A DNA stretch of 64,000 nucleotides from an uncultured Eubacteriales bacterium (GTDB lineage Bacteria; Bacillota; Clostridia; Oscillospirales; CAG-272), in assembly GCA_905205065.1 (NCBI GenBank), contig CAJLCI010000003.1:42302-106301 (forward strand), written 5' to 3'. Under the pieces are notes generated by a model that saw only the letters and a program-made list of their open reading frames with translations, ran no database searches and was not told the origin of the DNA. Made by a program: the position numbers and the translations under genes. Every line of letters begins with the position of its first letter. The first letter of the stretch is position 1. Of the stretch, positions 27,078-36,300 are shown one piece after another.

Positions 27078-28253
27078 ATGACAGATTTTCTTTTACGGCT
27101 TTTTGTTAAAGATTATCGCAATACAAAAGATACTAAAGTACGAACATGCTACGGCAAACTGTCCGGGATTGTTGGAATTATCTGTAACGCCGTTCTGTTT
27201 CTCGGAAAGCTCGCGGCAGGCTCTCTCTCCGGATCGGTTTCAATAACAGCAGATGCTTTCAATAACCTTTCTGATGCCTCATCGAGCATAATAAGTCTTT
27301 TCGGGTTCAGACTCTCCGAAAGGCCTCCGGATAAAGAACATCCGTATGGTCACGGTCGATACGAATATATCTCCGGTCTTGTTGTCGCGGCACTTGTAAT
27401 GGCGATAGGAGTAGAGCTTTTCAAATCGAGTTTTGATAAAATACTTCATCCGTCAGAAGTTAATTTCAGCATTACTGCAATGGCAGTGCTTGCGGTATCT
27501 GTCTTAATTAAAGTATGGATGATGTTCTTTAACCGTAAGCTGGGCAATAAAATTAACAGTCAAACTCTTCTGGCCACATCGGCCGACAGCAGAAACGATG
27601 TAATTTCAACATGCTCCGTATTAATTGCTTCAGCCGTTTCACACTTTTCCGGAATAGAGCTGGATGGATACGCAGGTCTCGCGGTCGCAATTTTTATTAT
27701 CATAAACGGATACGGCCTTATAAAGGATACAATTGATCCGATTCTCGGTCATGCTCCGGATCCCGAATACGTTAAAAACATATATAACAGAATTATGAGC
27801 TATCCAGGCGTTATCGGAATGCATGACTTAATTGTCCACGACTATGGTCCGGGAAGGCAGTTTGCCTCAGTACATATTGAAATGGATGCTGATAAAAATC
27901 CTATAGAAAGCCATGATATAATTGATAACATTGAAAAAGATTTCTGGGAATCCGACTCACTAAATCTGATTATCCACTATGATCCGATTGTAACTACGGA
28001 TCCGGAGGCAAACGCCTTTCGCGAGTGGCTTCCTGAACATATAAAGGAAATACATCCCGAATTGTCGGCTCATGATATTAGAATGGTAAAAGGACTGTCG
28101 CACACAAATGTTATTTTTGACTGCGTCATGCCTTATGATCTTAACATTACGGAAGCAGAGCTAAAAAAAGAAATAAGCGAAATGATTAAAGAGAGGTTTC
28201 CGAATTACTGGTGCGTGATCACGATAGATAAAAATTATTCTCTGCCAAAATGA
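27078..28253 (+). CDS. Cation diffusion facilitator (CDF) family metal transporter
   Basis: A 391-residue CDF protein: about six membrane helices from residue 30 to 200, with the metal-site motifs DAFNNLSDASS and DSRNDV in helices 2 and 5, the PDKEHPYGHGRYEY signature, then a cytoplasmic domain with the HDL.VHDYGPG and HIEMD metal-binding histidines, and a further C-terminal extension of about 80 residues. CDF proteins export Zn2+, Mn2+, Fe2+ or Co2+ by proton exchange; the Mn2+-riboswitch-controlled pump just downstream makes Mn2+ worth considering. ATG 27078 has TTGGAG 10 nt upstream; the longer reading frame runs back through the terminator of the previous gene. Confidence 0.93.
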   Translation: MTDFLLRLFVKDYRNTKDTKVRTCYGKLSGIVGIICNAVLFLGKLAAGSLSGSVSITADAFNNLSDASSSIISLFGFRLSERPPDKEHPYGHGRYEYISGLVVAALVMAIGVELFKSSFDKILHPSEVNFSITAMAVLAVSVLIKVWMMFFNRKLGNKINSQTLLATSADSRNDVISTCSVLIASAVSHFSGIELDGYAGLAVAIFIIINGYGLIKDTIDPILGHAPDPEYVKNIYNRIMSYPGVIGMHDLIVHDYGPGRQFASVHIEMDADKNPIESHDIIDNIEKDFWESDSLNLIIHYDPIVTTDPEANAFREWLPEHIKEIHPELSAHDIRMVKGLSHTNVIFDCVMPYDLNITEAELKKEISEMIKERFPNYWCVITIDKNYSLPK

Positions 28254-28273
28254 CAATATTTTTTCTAAATTAC

Positions 28274-28302
28274 TTGCAAACGGAGCAAATATGTGTTATA
28301 AT
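28274..28302 (+). promoter_or_regulatory. Promoter of the riboswitch-ATPase transcript
   Basis: TTGCAA (28274-28279), a 17-bp spacer and TATAAT (28297-28302) preceded by TGT, an extended -10. Transcription would start near 28309, about 28 nt before the riboswitch. Confidence 0.75.
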
Positions 28303-28336
28303 AGTTAAAATAGAATTTGTTTTGTTCACAATTGAA

Positions 28337-28462
28337 TATATGAGGGAGTAATTCCGCATACTATGTGTGGCAAAGTCAACATCATGACGCAGATTTTTGC
28401 GCCTGGCTTGTCTGTAGAGAATGAGACTCATATACAGTATTTTACTGTATATGAGTCTTTTT
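28337..28462 (+). promoter_or_regulatory. yybP-ykoY (Mn2+) riboswitch with intrinsic terminator
   Basis: The P1 stem is TATATGAG (28337-28344) with CTCATATA (28427-28434). Inside are the conserved GGGAGTA (28344-28350) and GTCAACAT (28375-28382) of the yybP-ykoY class and an AGAGAATGAGAC 3' side. The P1 3' strand is also the 5' arm of a 15-bp perfect terminator, GACTCATATACAGTA (28425-28439) with TACTGTATATGAGTC (28443-28457) and a T-tract. The two are mutually exclusive, so metal-stabilised P1 would prevent termination: an ON switch for the downstream ATPase. Assignment is from motif memory, not a covariance search. Confidence 0.82.
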
Positions 28463-28565
28463 GGTGTAAAAATGTGACGAACAGACCAAAGAAAAAAATC
28501 TGCAGCCGCCGTGCTTGGCTAAAACATAAAATCTATAGGTTTGTACGAAAGGATTTGTTAATTCA

Positions 28566-31211
28566 ATGAAAGAATATCTTTGTAGTTCCGAAGAGGTTCT
28601 GAAGGAACAAGGGGTTACAGATAAAGGGCTGTCACCCGCTGACGCATCTGAAAGACTGTCATCACACGGACCTAACAAGCTTGCAGAGGGAAAAAAAGAA
28701 TCGCTTCTCCATAAATTTCTCGGAGAAATTTCAGACCCCATGATAATTATCCTGATTGCAGCTGCAATAGTCTCCGGAATAACAGCTTTTTATTCCGGAG
28801 AGTCATTTGCCGACGTAATTATTATCATGGCCGTCGTCGTAATTAACGCCGTACTCGGAGTAGTACAGGAAAGTAAAGCAGAAGCTGCTATTGAAGCTCT
28901 GCAAAAAATCGCGGCGTCAACCTCAAAGGTTATACGCGGCGGACAGCGTGTTACAGTGCGAAGCGAGGAAATTGTTCCGGGCGATATTGTTATTCTTGAA
29001 GCAGGCGACGCAGTTCCAGCAGATATGCGGATTATTGAATGCGCAAGTCTGAAAATTGAAGAGGCTGCACTTACAGGCGAGTCAGTTCCCGTGAGCAAAA
29101 CATCAGATACGCTTGATCCCGACGGCAAATCCGAAGACATTTCTCTCGGAGACCGCAAAAATATGGCGTATATGGGATCAACCGTCGTATACGGCCGCGG
29201 GCAGGCAGTCGTCATCGGAACCGGAATGAATACAGAAATGGGCAAAATTGCAGATGCGCTTACAAGCGCAAAAAAAGAGGAAACACCCCTGCAGAAAAAA
29301 CTTGCTCAGCTCAGCAAAATTTTAAGTTTTCTCGTCCTTGCAATCTGTGTTATTATATTCGGAATAAATCTTATAAGATACCGTTCAGACATAAGCGGAA
29401 AACTTATGCTGGATACATTTATGGTAGCAGTCAGCCTTGCTGTTGCGGCAATTCCGGAGGGACTTGCTGCCGTCGTTACCATAGTACTTTCTATCGGCGT
29501 AACAAATATGTCGAAACGCAATGCGATTATCAGAAAGCTCACTGCGGTTGAAACTCTCGGCTGTACGCAAATCATATGTTCGGATAAAACAGGAACTCTT
29601 ACACAGAATAAAATGACGGTAGTAGAGCATTATACAGACAGCGAGAGAGAAACAGCCGTTGCAATGGCGCTTTGTTCGGATGCGAAACTTGACGATAAAA
29701 ACAATGCGGTCGGAGAGCCCACAGAATGCGCCCTTGTAAACGACGCTTATAAGCTTGGCGTTACAGATGAAATAAATGAGTTCACACGTGTCGGAGAGGC
29801 TCCGTTTGACTCCGGAAGAAAAATGATGTCAGTTGTATGCCGAGATTCTGACGGAAATTATATTCAATACACTAAAGGCGCTCCAGACGAAATTATTGCG
29901 CGTTGTACTCACGCTCTTAAAAACGGAGAAATAGTACCGCTGACCGACGAGCTAAAGGAAGAATTTCTCAGTGCCAATAAATCCATGGCGGACAGGGCTC
30001 TGCGCGTACTGTGCGCAGCCAAACGAACATATGAAAGCGAACCGGAGTCATATGAAGCCGCCGCGCTTGAAAAAAATATGTGTGTTATCGGTCTTTCCGG
30101 TATGATTGATCCCATAAGACCGGAAGTAAAGGATTCCATTGAAGAGTGCCGCGGAGCCGGAATCCGTGCCGTAATGATTACCGGAGACCACAGGGATACC
30201 GCTGTAGCAATTGCTAAACAGCTTGGAATACTTCAAGATGAGTCAGAAGCAATTACCGGCGCTGAGCTCAATTCTTTAGATGATGACCAGCTTGCGTCAG
30301 ACATAGAAAAATATTCAGTTTACGCCCGAGTACAGCCCGAACATAAGGTAAGAATCGTAAAAGCATGGAAAGCGCATGGCTGCATTACAGCAATGACAGG
30401 AGACGGTGTAAACGATGCTCCTTCAATTAAAAATGCAGACATCGGTGTTGGAATGGGAATTACCGGTACGGACGTTACAAAAAATGTTGCGGATATGGTT
30501 ATAGCAGACGACAACTTTGCGACTATTGTTTCGGCGGTTGAAGAAGGTCGCCGTATTTACGACAATATCCGCAAATCTATTCAGTTTCTGCTTTCGTCAA
30601 ATCTCGCGGAAGTTCTTTCTGTTTTTACAGCAACTATGCTTGGATTTACTATACTGAAACCGGTTCACCTTCTCTGGATAAATTTGATTACAGACTGTCT
30701 GCCGGCGCTTGCTCTCGGCATGGAAAAAAGTGAAAGCGACAGCATGAAACATCCGCCCAGAAAATCAAACGAAGGTATTTTTGCGGGAGGAATGGCTTTC
30801 GATGTAGCCGCTCAGGGTATATTAGTAACCGTTCTCACACTTCTTTCATATTTTATCGGTCATTTTATAGAATCCGGCAAGTGGGAAATTGTAAACAGTC
30901 CGGACGGAATGACAATGGCTTTTCTTACCTTGTCTCTTGTTGAAATTTTTCATTCATTCAATATGCGCTCAAGACGGGCGTCTGTTTTCAGCATGAAAAA
31001 TCAGAATAAGTGGCTGTGGATAGCAATGCTTGCTTCACTTGTTCTTACAACTTCCGTTATTTATATACCATTTCTTCGCAATGCATTTGATTTTGAGCAC
31101 ATATCTGTACTGGAATACGCCGTTGCCGTCGGGCTCGCGGTTCTTATCATTCCTATAATTGAAATTGTCAAGCTTATTCAGAGAAAGTACGAAAAAAGCA
31201 AACAAAAATAA
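28566..31211 (+). CDS. P2-type cation-transporting ATPase (Ca2+/Mn2+ efflux pump)
   Basis: An 881-residue P2A-like pump with every catalytic motif intact: ALTGESVPV in the actuator domain, IPEGLAAVV in helix M4, CSDKTGTLTQNK with the phosphorylated Asp, KGAPDE in the nucleotide domain, MITGDHRDTA and TGDGVNDAPS in the hinge, then six C-terminal helices. Family members move Ca2+ or Mn2+ out of the cytoplasm. The Mn2+ riboswitch in its leader makes Mn2+ export the better reading, as for other riboswitch-controlled P-type ATPases. AAAGGA lies 12 nt before the ATG. It is monocistronic and followed by a copy of the dispersed repeat. Confidence 0.94.
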   Translation: MKEYLCSSEEVLKEQGVTDKGLSPADASERLSSHGPNKLAEGKKESLLHKFLGEISDPMIIILIAAAIVSGITAFYSGESFADVIIIMAVVVINAVLGVVQESKAEAAIEALQKIAASTSKVIRGGQRVTVRSEEIVPGDIVILEAGDAVPADMRIIECASLKIEEAALTGESVPVSKTSDTLDPDGKSEDISLGDRKNMAYMGSTVVYGRGQAVVIGTGMNTEMGKIADALTSAKKEETPLQKKLAQLSKILSFLVLAICVIIFGINLIRYRSDISGKLMLDTFMVAVSLAVAAIPEGLAAVVTIVLSIGVTNMSKRNAIIRKLTAVETLGCTQIICSDKTGTLTQNKMTVVEHYTDSERETAVAMALCSDAKLDDKNNAVGEPTECALVNDAYKLGVTDEINEFTRVGEAPFDSGRKMMSVVCRDSDGNYIQYTKGAPDEIIARCTHALKNGEIVPLTDELKEEFLSANKSMADRALRVLCAAKRTYESEPESYEAAALEKNMCVIGLSGMIDPIRPEVKDSIEECRGAGIRAVMITGDHRDTAVAIAKQLGILQDESEAITGAELNSLDDDQLASDIEKYSVYARVQPEHKVRIVKAWKAHGCITAMTGDGVNDAPSIKNADIGVGMGITGTDVTKNVADMVIADDNFATIVSAVEEGRRIYDNIRKSIQFLLSSNLAEVLSVFTATMLGFTILKPVHLLWINLITDCLPALALGMEKSESDSMKHPPRKSNEGIFAGGMAFDVAAQGILVTVLTLLSYFIGHFIESGKWEIVNSPDGMTMAFLTLSLVEIFHSFNMRSRRASVFSMKNQNKWLWIAMLASLVLTTSVIYIPFLRNAFDFEHISVLEYAVAVGLAVLIIPIIEIVKLIQRKYEKSKQK

Positions 31212-31252
31212 CTGATAAAACAGTCCCTACAGGAGATATCTTGACAGAATTA

Positions 31253-31400
31253 TTCAATAAGGGGCAAAGTTCAGTCATAAGGAGCTCCAGGGCGGATTGT
31301 ACCGCCGACGAAAAAAGTCAGCAAGCCCTGCGCTTACGGTGACAATACTTTTACGCCTTTGCAGCTGAACGTCTTTACAGACGCAGATATTCTTTTACTT
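31253..31400 (+). repeat. Composite dispersed repeat, copy B (short array)
   Basis: The head starts TTCAATAAGGGGCAAAG at 31253 and contains GTCATAAGG; the middle has GAAAAAAGTCAGCAAGCC; the array is reduced to about three units around ACGTCTTTACAGACGC (31370-31385). Aligned by eye, its head and middle match copy D base for base at roughly two thirds of positions. Confidence 0.8.
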
Positions 31401-31457
31401 TTGGTTTGGAAAAGACAAATGATAAAGCACTTAATTTTTTCAGAATAATATCAACTG

Positions 31458-31510
31458 AACCGCACGGTTTGTACAGAAAATACAACACGTGCGGTTTGCA
31501 TTTTCTGTAC
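31458..31510. repeat. Two interleaved inverted repeats (pseudoknot topology)
   Basis: AACCGCAC (31458-31465) pairs with GTGCGGTT (31489-31496), and GTACAGAAAAT (31471-31481) pairs with ATTTTCTGTAC (31500-31510). The arms alternate, so as RNA they could form an H-type pseudoknot; as DNA they are two overlapping palindromes. The site lies before the cardiolipin synthase promoter, hence outside that transcript unless there is read-through. Confidence 0.6.
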
Positions 31511-31567
31511 GGGATATTCTTTAAATATGTTTTTACACTTTAGAAAATCAGGTCATTAATATTTAGT

Positions 31568-31596
31568 TTGATTTTTTTTAGAATTTGTTATATAAT
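31568..31596 (+). promoter_or_regulatory. Promoter of the cardiolipin synthase gene
   Basis: TTGATT (31568-31573), a 17-bp spacer and TATAAT (31591-31596), about 41 bp before the start codon. Confidence 0.78.
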
Positions 31597-31637
31597 ATAT
31601 TTCAAATTTATACTGCAGAAAGGACACATAAGTTTTT

Positions 31638-33206
31638 ATGGGAAAGCAAAACGAAAACAAACATCGTAAGATGCATAAAAAATGGCTTCGCGCAAGATAT
31701 TTCCAGAGGCTGTTTGTCGTATTTACACTTTTGCTTCAGATAATTATAATATTTTATTTTCTTTACAGCAGCAGCAAAGCTTCTGAAATTGTCTCGGTAA
31801 TGCTTTCCGTTATAAGTATTGTTGTTGCCGTATTAATTGCATCCAAACAGGAAAATGAGGCTCTTTGTCTTTTATGGATTATGTGTATCCTTGCCTTTCC
31901 CGTTTTTGGCGGACTTATGTATTTAATGTTTCATTTTCAAAGTTCAACGAAAAGTTTCAGAAAAATGAGTAACACAATAGAAAATGATACGCGCCCCCTG
32001 TTTTTTATGTCAGAAAGCAGTATGGAAAATGCACTTTCTGATTATCCTGAGCAAACGACGGCAATCAAATATCTTGAAAAATCAGCCGGGTTCCCGATAT
32101 ACGCTAATACTCAAACGAAATATCTTTCTCCGGGAGAGGTAAAATTTGAATATATGCTTGAAGAGCTGAAAAAAGCTGAGCATTATATCTTCATGGAATA
32201 TTTTATTATTCAAGAGGGTATAATGTGGAACTCCATTCTCGATATTTTAAAAGAAAAAGCGGAAAAAGGAGTTGATGTTCGTCTACTGTACGATGATATA
32301 GGCTGCTTTCTGACGCTTCCAAAGGATTTTCCGGAGCAGATGCGAAAACTTGGCATAAAATGCTGCGTTTTTAATTCTTTCCGTCCCTTTTTGGTATCTG
32401 AACAAAATAACAGAGATCACAGAAAAATTGCTGTCATAGACGGAAAAGTAGCATTTACGGGCGGAATAAATCTTGCTGATGAATATATAAACGCATATGA
32501 AAAATACGGACATTGGAAAGACGCTTCCGTAATGGTTCGCGGAGATGCCGCCTGGAGCTTTACAGTATTCTTTTTGCAGATGTGGGCGCTATGTACAAAA
32601 GAAGCGGAAGATTTTGCAAAATTTTACCCTTGGAAGAATGAAAAATGCGATATTTCGGGCGACGGTTATATACAGCCGTATTCAGATTCACCTCTTGACT
32701 CCGAAAATGTCGGAGAACACGTATATCTGCAGATAATTGACGGCGCAAAAAAATATCTTTATATCAATACTCCGTACCTTATCATTAATGAAAGTCTTGT
32801 AACGGCTCTTACGCTTGCAGCTAAAAGCGGAGTCGATGTAAGAATTGTAACCCCTTATAAATGGGACAAGCTTATCGTTCATATTACCACTCAATCATAT
32901 TACAGAGAACTTATCAGAGCCGGTGTACAGATCTACGAATATTCAAGCGGCTTTATACATTCAAAAACATTTGTGTCTGACGATACCGTTGCAACCGTCG
33001 GAACAACTAATCTTGATTTTAGAAGTCTGTATATGCATTTTGAATGCGGAATTCGTATCAGCGGGGGAACTGTGATATCAGAGATAAAGAAAGACTTTTT
33101 AAATACGCTTGAAAGCTGTAAAAAAATAACCGAGGAAGACTGCAAATGCAATTTTTTTGTTGGACTTTTGCAAAAGATATTCCGTATATTTGCTCCGATG
33201 ATGTAA
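31638..33206 (+). CDS. cls: Cardiolipin synthase (phospholipase D family)
   Basis: The 522-residue enzyme condenses two phosphatidylglycerol molecules into cardiolipin at the membrane. Two N-terminal membrane helices (about residues 20-45 and 50-80) are followed by two phospholipase D domains: HRKIAVIDGKVAFTGG with the first HxK near residue 260, and HSKTFVSDDTVATVGTTN with the second near 441. Length and layout match ClsA-type enzymes of Firmicutes. AGAAAGGA precedes ATG 31638. It is monocistronic, ending in a strong terminator. Confidence 0.95.
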   Translation: MGKQNENKHRKMHKKWLRARYFQRLFVVFTLLLQIIIIFYFLYSSSKASEIVSVMLSVISIVVAVLIASKQENEALCLLWIMCILAFPVFGGLMYLMFHFQSSTKSFRKMSNTIENDTRPLFFMSESSMENALSDYPEQTTAIKYLEKSAGFPIYANTQTKYLSPGEVKFEYMLEELKKAEHYIFMEYFIIQEGIMWNSILDILKEKAEKGVDVRLLYDDIGCFLTLPKDFPEQMRKLGIKCCVFNSFRPFLVSEQNNRDHRKIAVIDGKVAFTGGINLADEYINAYEKYGHWKDASVMVRGDAAWSFTVFFLQMWALCTKEAEDFAKFYPWKNEKCDISGDGYIQPYSDSPLDSENVGEHVYLQIIDGAKKYLYINTPYLIINESLVTALTLAAKSGVDVRIVTPYKWDKLIVHITTQSYYRELIRAGVQIYEYSSGFIHSKTFVSDDTVATVGTTNLDFRSLYMHFECGIRISGGTVISEIKKDFLNTLESCKKITEEDCKCNFFVGLLQKIFRIFAPMM

Positions 33207-33262
33207 ATTCCGGTAATGCGGCTTTATTCAAAATAAATTTAATGTTTTCTCTCAAAAAATCA

Positions 33263-33301
33263 AGGACTGTCTCAGATGATAGAATTATCTGAGACAGTCC
33301 T
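33263..33301. terminator. Strong bidirectional terminator between cls and the pseudokinase gene
   Basis: A 15-bp perfect stem, AGGACTGTCTCAGAT (33263-33277) with ATCTGAGACAGTCCT (33287-33301), flanked by TGTTTAATT on the plus strand and TTGATTTTTTG on the minus strand, suited to the convergent genes. Confidence 0.9.
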
Positions 33302-33317
33302 GTTTAATTATAATTAT

Positions 33318-36300
33318 CTAATTCGCAATTTTGTAACGATATAAAGTCCTTGTCCTTACCTCAACCGTCTGACTTGCATTTACTTCAGCATCAGACCAGC
33401 CCGACCAATCCGTATATGCATAACAAGTGTATGTTACAGTTCGTGTGCTGCTTCTGTACATAGTTGCGGACTCAACATCGAGTGATGACGAAGAAGAAAT
33501 CGGCGTACTTGTCCAGCTGCTCCATGCACCGTAGGGATTTGCAGCTCGGCTTCTGTACTGCAAACCGGTTCTGATTTCCGTATTTGCCCCTTCAGTTGCC
33601 GAAGTTGTCCATTCGCTCCAATCCGAATATCTTATGTATTGATACTGCACCTTATCTATTGTCCATCTATAGTGCAGTGAACCGTTTATCGTGGCAGACT
33701 CAATATTCTGGGCGCCTTCGGGCGGCTCCGAAATTGTCCAGTCACACAAAATCTGCGACATGATTTGCTTTTGGAACGACCAGCCGTCAATCTGAGTATA
33801 ATAATCCTGTATCATAGTCTCGTAAGTTCTGTAGCTGTAAACGGTTCTTGTTTCAACCGTAATATCCGAAGATTCCAGAATAGGAATCATACTCCATGCG
33901 GTCCACGGCTCGATACTGCGGCTTCGGTAGAAAATCTGGGATTCAACCTTTACAGTGTCCGATGAAGATATAGCCGATGTCTGCCATTCTCCAAAGCTAC
34001 TCCATGCTCCGTAGGTTGTCTGCGCATCGTCGACGGTCCAGCCGCTTACCGGAGAACCAGTCTGTGTAACAATCTGTTTTTCCCTGTATGAGTACTGAGT
34101 TTTTTGTTCAGCGGCAGATACACCATCAGGAAGTACCTCCGTCCAATCACTGAGATCCGTGCTTCCGTTGCTAACAGTAATCGTGATCACTGTTCCCGTA
34201 TCTACAAGAGTTCCGGTATTTATACTCTGAGAAATAACGGTTCCCTTCGGGACAGTTCCGCTTACCGCATAAACAATAGAATATGAAAGCCCGGCATTTG
34301 CCGCCGATGCTGCTGCATTATCAGAGCTTAATCCGACAAGCGACGGAACAGCGGATTTTCCTTCAGGTACAGTAACCGTTACAGTATAAGATGCGGTAAA
34401 ACCTCCGTCGCTTGAGCGAGCTGTAATCGTTGCGGTCCCCGGAGTAACACCGGTTATTGTACCGTAAGCATTGACACGGACCACAGCCGGATTGCTTGAA
34501 GAAAATGTTACATAAGTATTTGTAACATTTTCCGGATAAAGCCACGGAGCGTGTGTTTCGGACTGCCCTACAGAAATTTCCGAGGACGATAATCTGAATC
34601 CAATATTCTCAACGCTGACTATATCTTCCTTGACTTCTACTGTACACGAGCCGCTGTGAACTCCGTCTGCCGAATATACGGTAATTTCAGAACTTCCGAT
34701 AGAATGAGCTGTTACCTTTCCGTTTTGGTCTATTGATACAATATCCGGTGCACTGCTTGTCCACCAGACCTCTTTTTCAGTCGCATTTTCCGGAAATATT
34801 GACAAAGCGATTTCTTGGCTGTCTCCGGGCTTTACAGCAAAAACTCCGTTTCCTATCGTCATAGTCTCTATTTCCGTATAATCGGCAGGCTTGCTGCCTT
34901 TGCTGACTGTTATAAATATATCAGTATCCTTAACAATCTCTGTATCCGGCGCTATACTCTGTAAAATAACATTATCTTCCTTAACCGTATCCGAATAAGA
35001 ATGGAGAACAGTTACCCTGAACCCGAGCGTCTGCAATCTTCCGGCAGCATCTTCTGACGACAAATTTATTACATCCGGTACCTTATCTGGAGCTTTTCCG
35101 AGGCTGAGCGTCACTTTGACGGTTGTATCGGCACCAAACAGTAAGTTCTTTTCAGGATACTGCTTCATTACGATTCCGCTTTCGATTTCAGAACTGTAAT
35201 CTCCCAGAAAAGCCGGCTCAAAACCGTAACCTGCATCAGAAAGAGCTTTTAAAACCTCTTCCTTATTCATACCCGACAGATCCGGCATCTTAATACTATC
35301 CTGGTTAATATTTCCGGACGTATCTGCCGTATTGGCAGTGTCTTTATCAATCCCAGAATTACCTCCTGACGGACTGCATTTCTGAAGCATTACAATTACA
35401 AAAACAAGAACGGCAATGAGAGCTAAGGCCGCAATTGCAATCTTAAAAACCGAAATTTCTTTTTTATTATTGACGGCTTTGAATTCCGGCATCTGATCAT
35501 TGTAGATATTGTCCCCTTCAAGCTTTTCTTCTGTTTGCCTCGAAATATTTTCGTCTCCATCTTCGCCGTAATCAGAAAAGCTTCTCGACTTTTTTTCTTT
35601 TGCTTTTTTTGTTATTTTCTCAGAAGTGTTTTTCTGTTCTTCAATGGTATTATCAGACTCATTCTCAATCTTTATTGTACCTGCCGGTATAAAATTACCG
35701 CTTTCGTCAAAATAACCGTTTAAATCTGAAATATCGGGATTCTTGTCAGATGTCTTAATTTCATCAGAGGATTTTATAAATTGAGTTTCCTGAGACTCAT
35801 TCTGCAGAGGCATATTTTCGGAATCGGAAATTTCTGCATCCTTATCATCTTTAATCTTCTTATCATCTTCAATCTTTCCGGGTCCTTCAGCTTCGCTTGT
35901 TCCGCATTTATATACTTCATCTTTTATTTCATCGGGTTCCGCGGAAATATCTCCAACCGTATTATTTCCGTCTCCTTCCAAAAGTGATTTGAATGAAAGC
36001 TCGTCCTGCAAATCTTCAGTTTTCTGACCGCTTATATTAATATGCTGAGCATCAAAATCAGTCTGCGTATCGTAGAATTTATCCTTATCCGCAGAATCTG
36101 TCACAGCTGCGCTATCCTCATGGTGCAGATTTTGTTCCGGCAGAGACACACCGGACTCTGGAACAAGCAATTTTATATTCGCATATTTCGCATATTCCGC
36201 AATATCACATCTAAAATCATATGCCGAATCATACCGGTCCTCTGGAGAATACGCACATGCCCGAAGTATAATTGACGACAGCTTATTGTCCGCTCTCGCC

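Noticed and set aside
28363..28569. 68-codon frame starting MCGKVN
   Set aside because: It lies across the Mn2+ riboswitch and its terminator; composition is that of structured RNA and no ribosome site is present.
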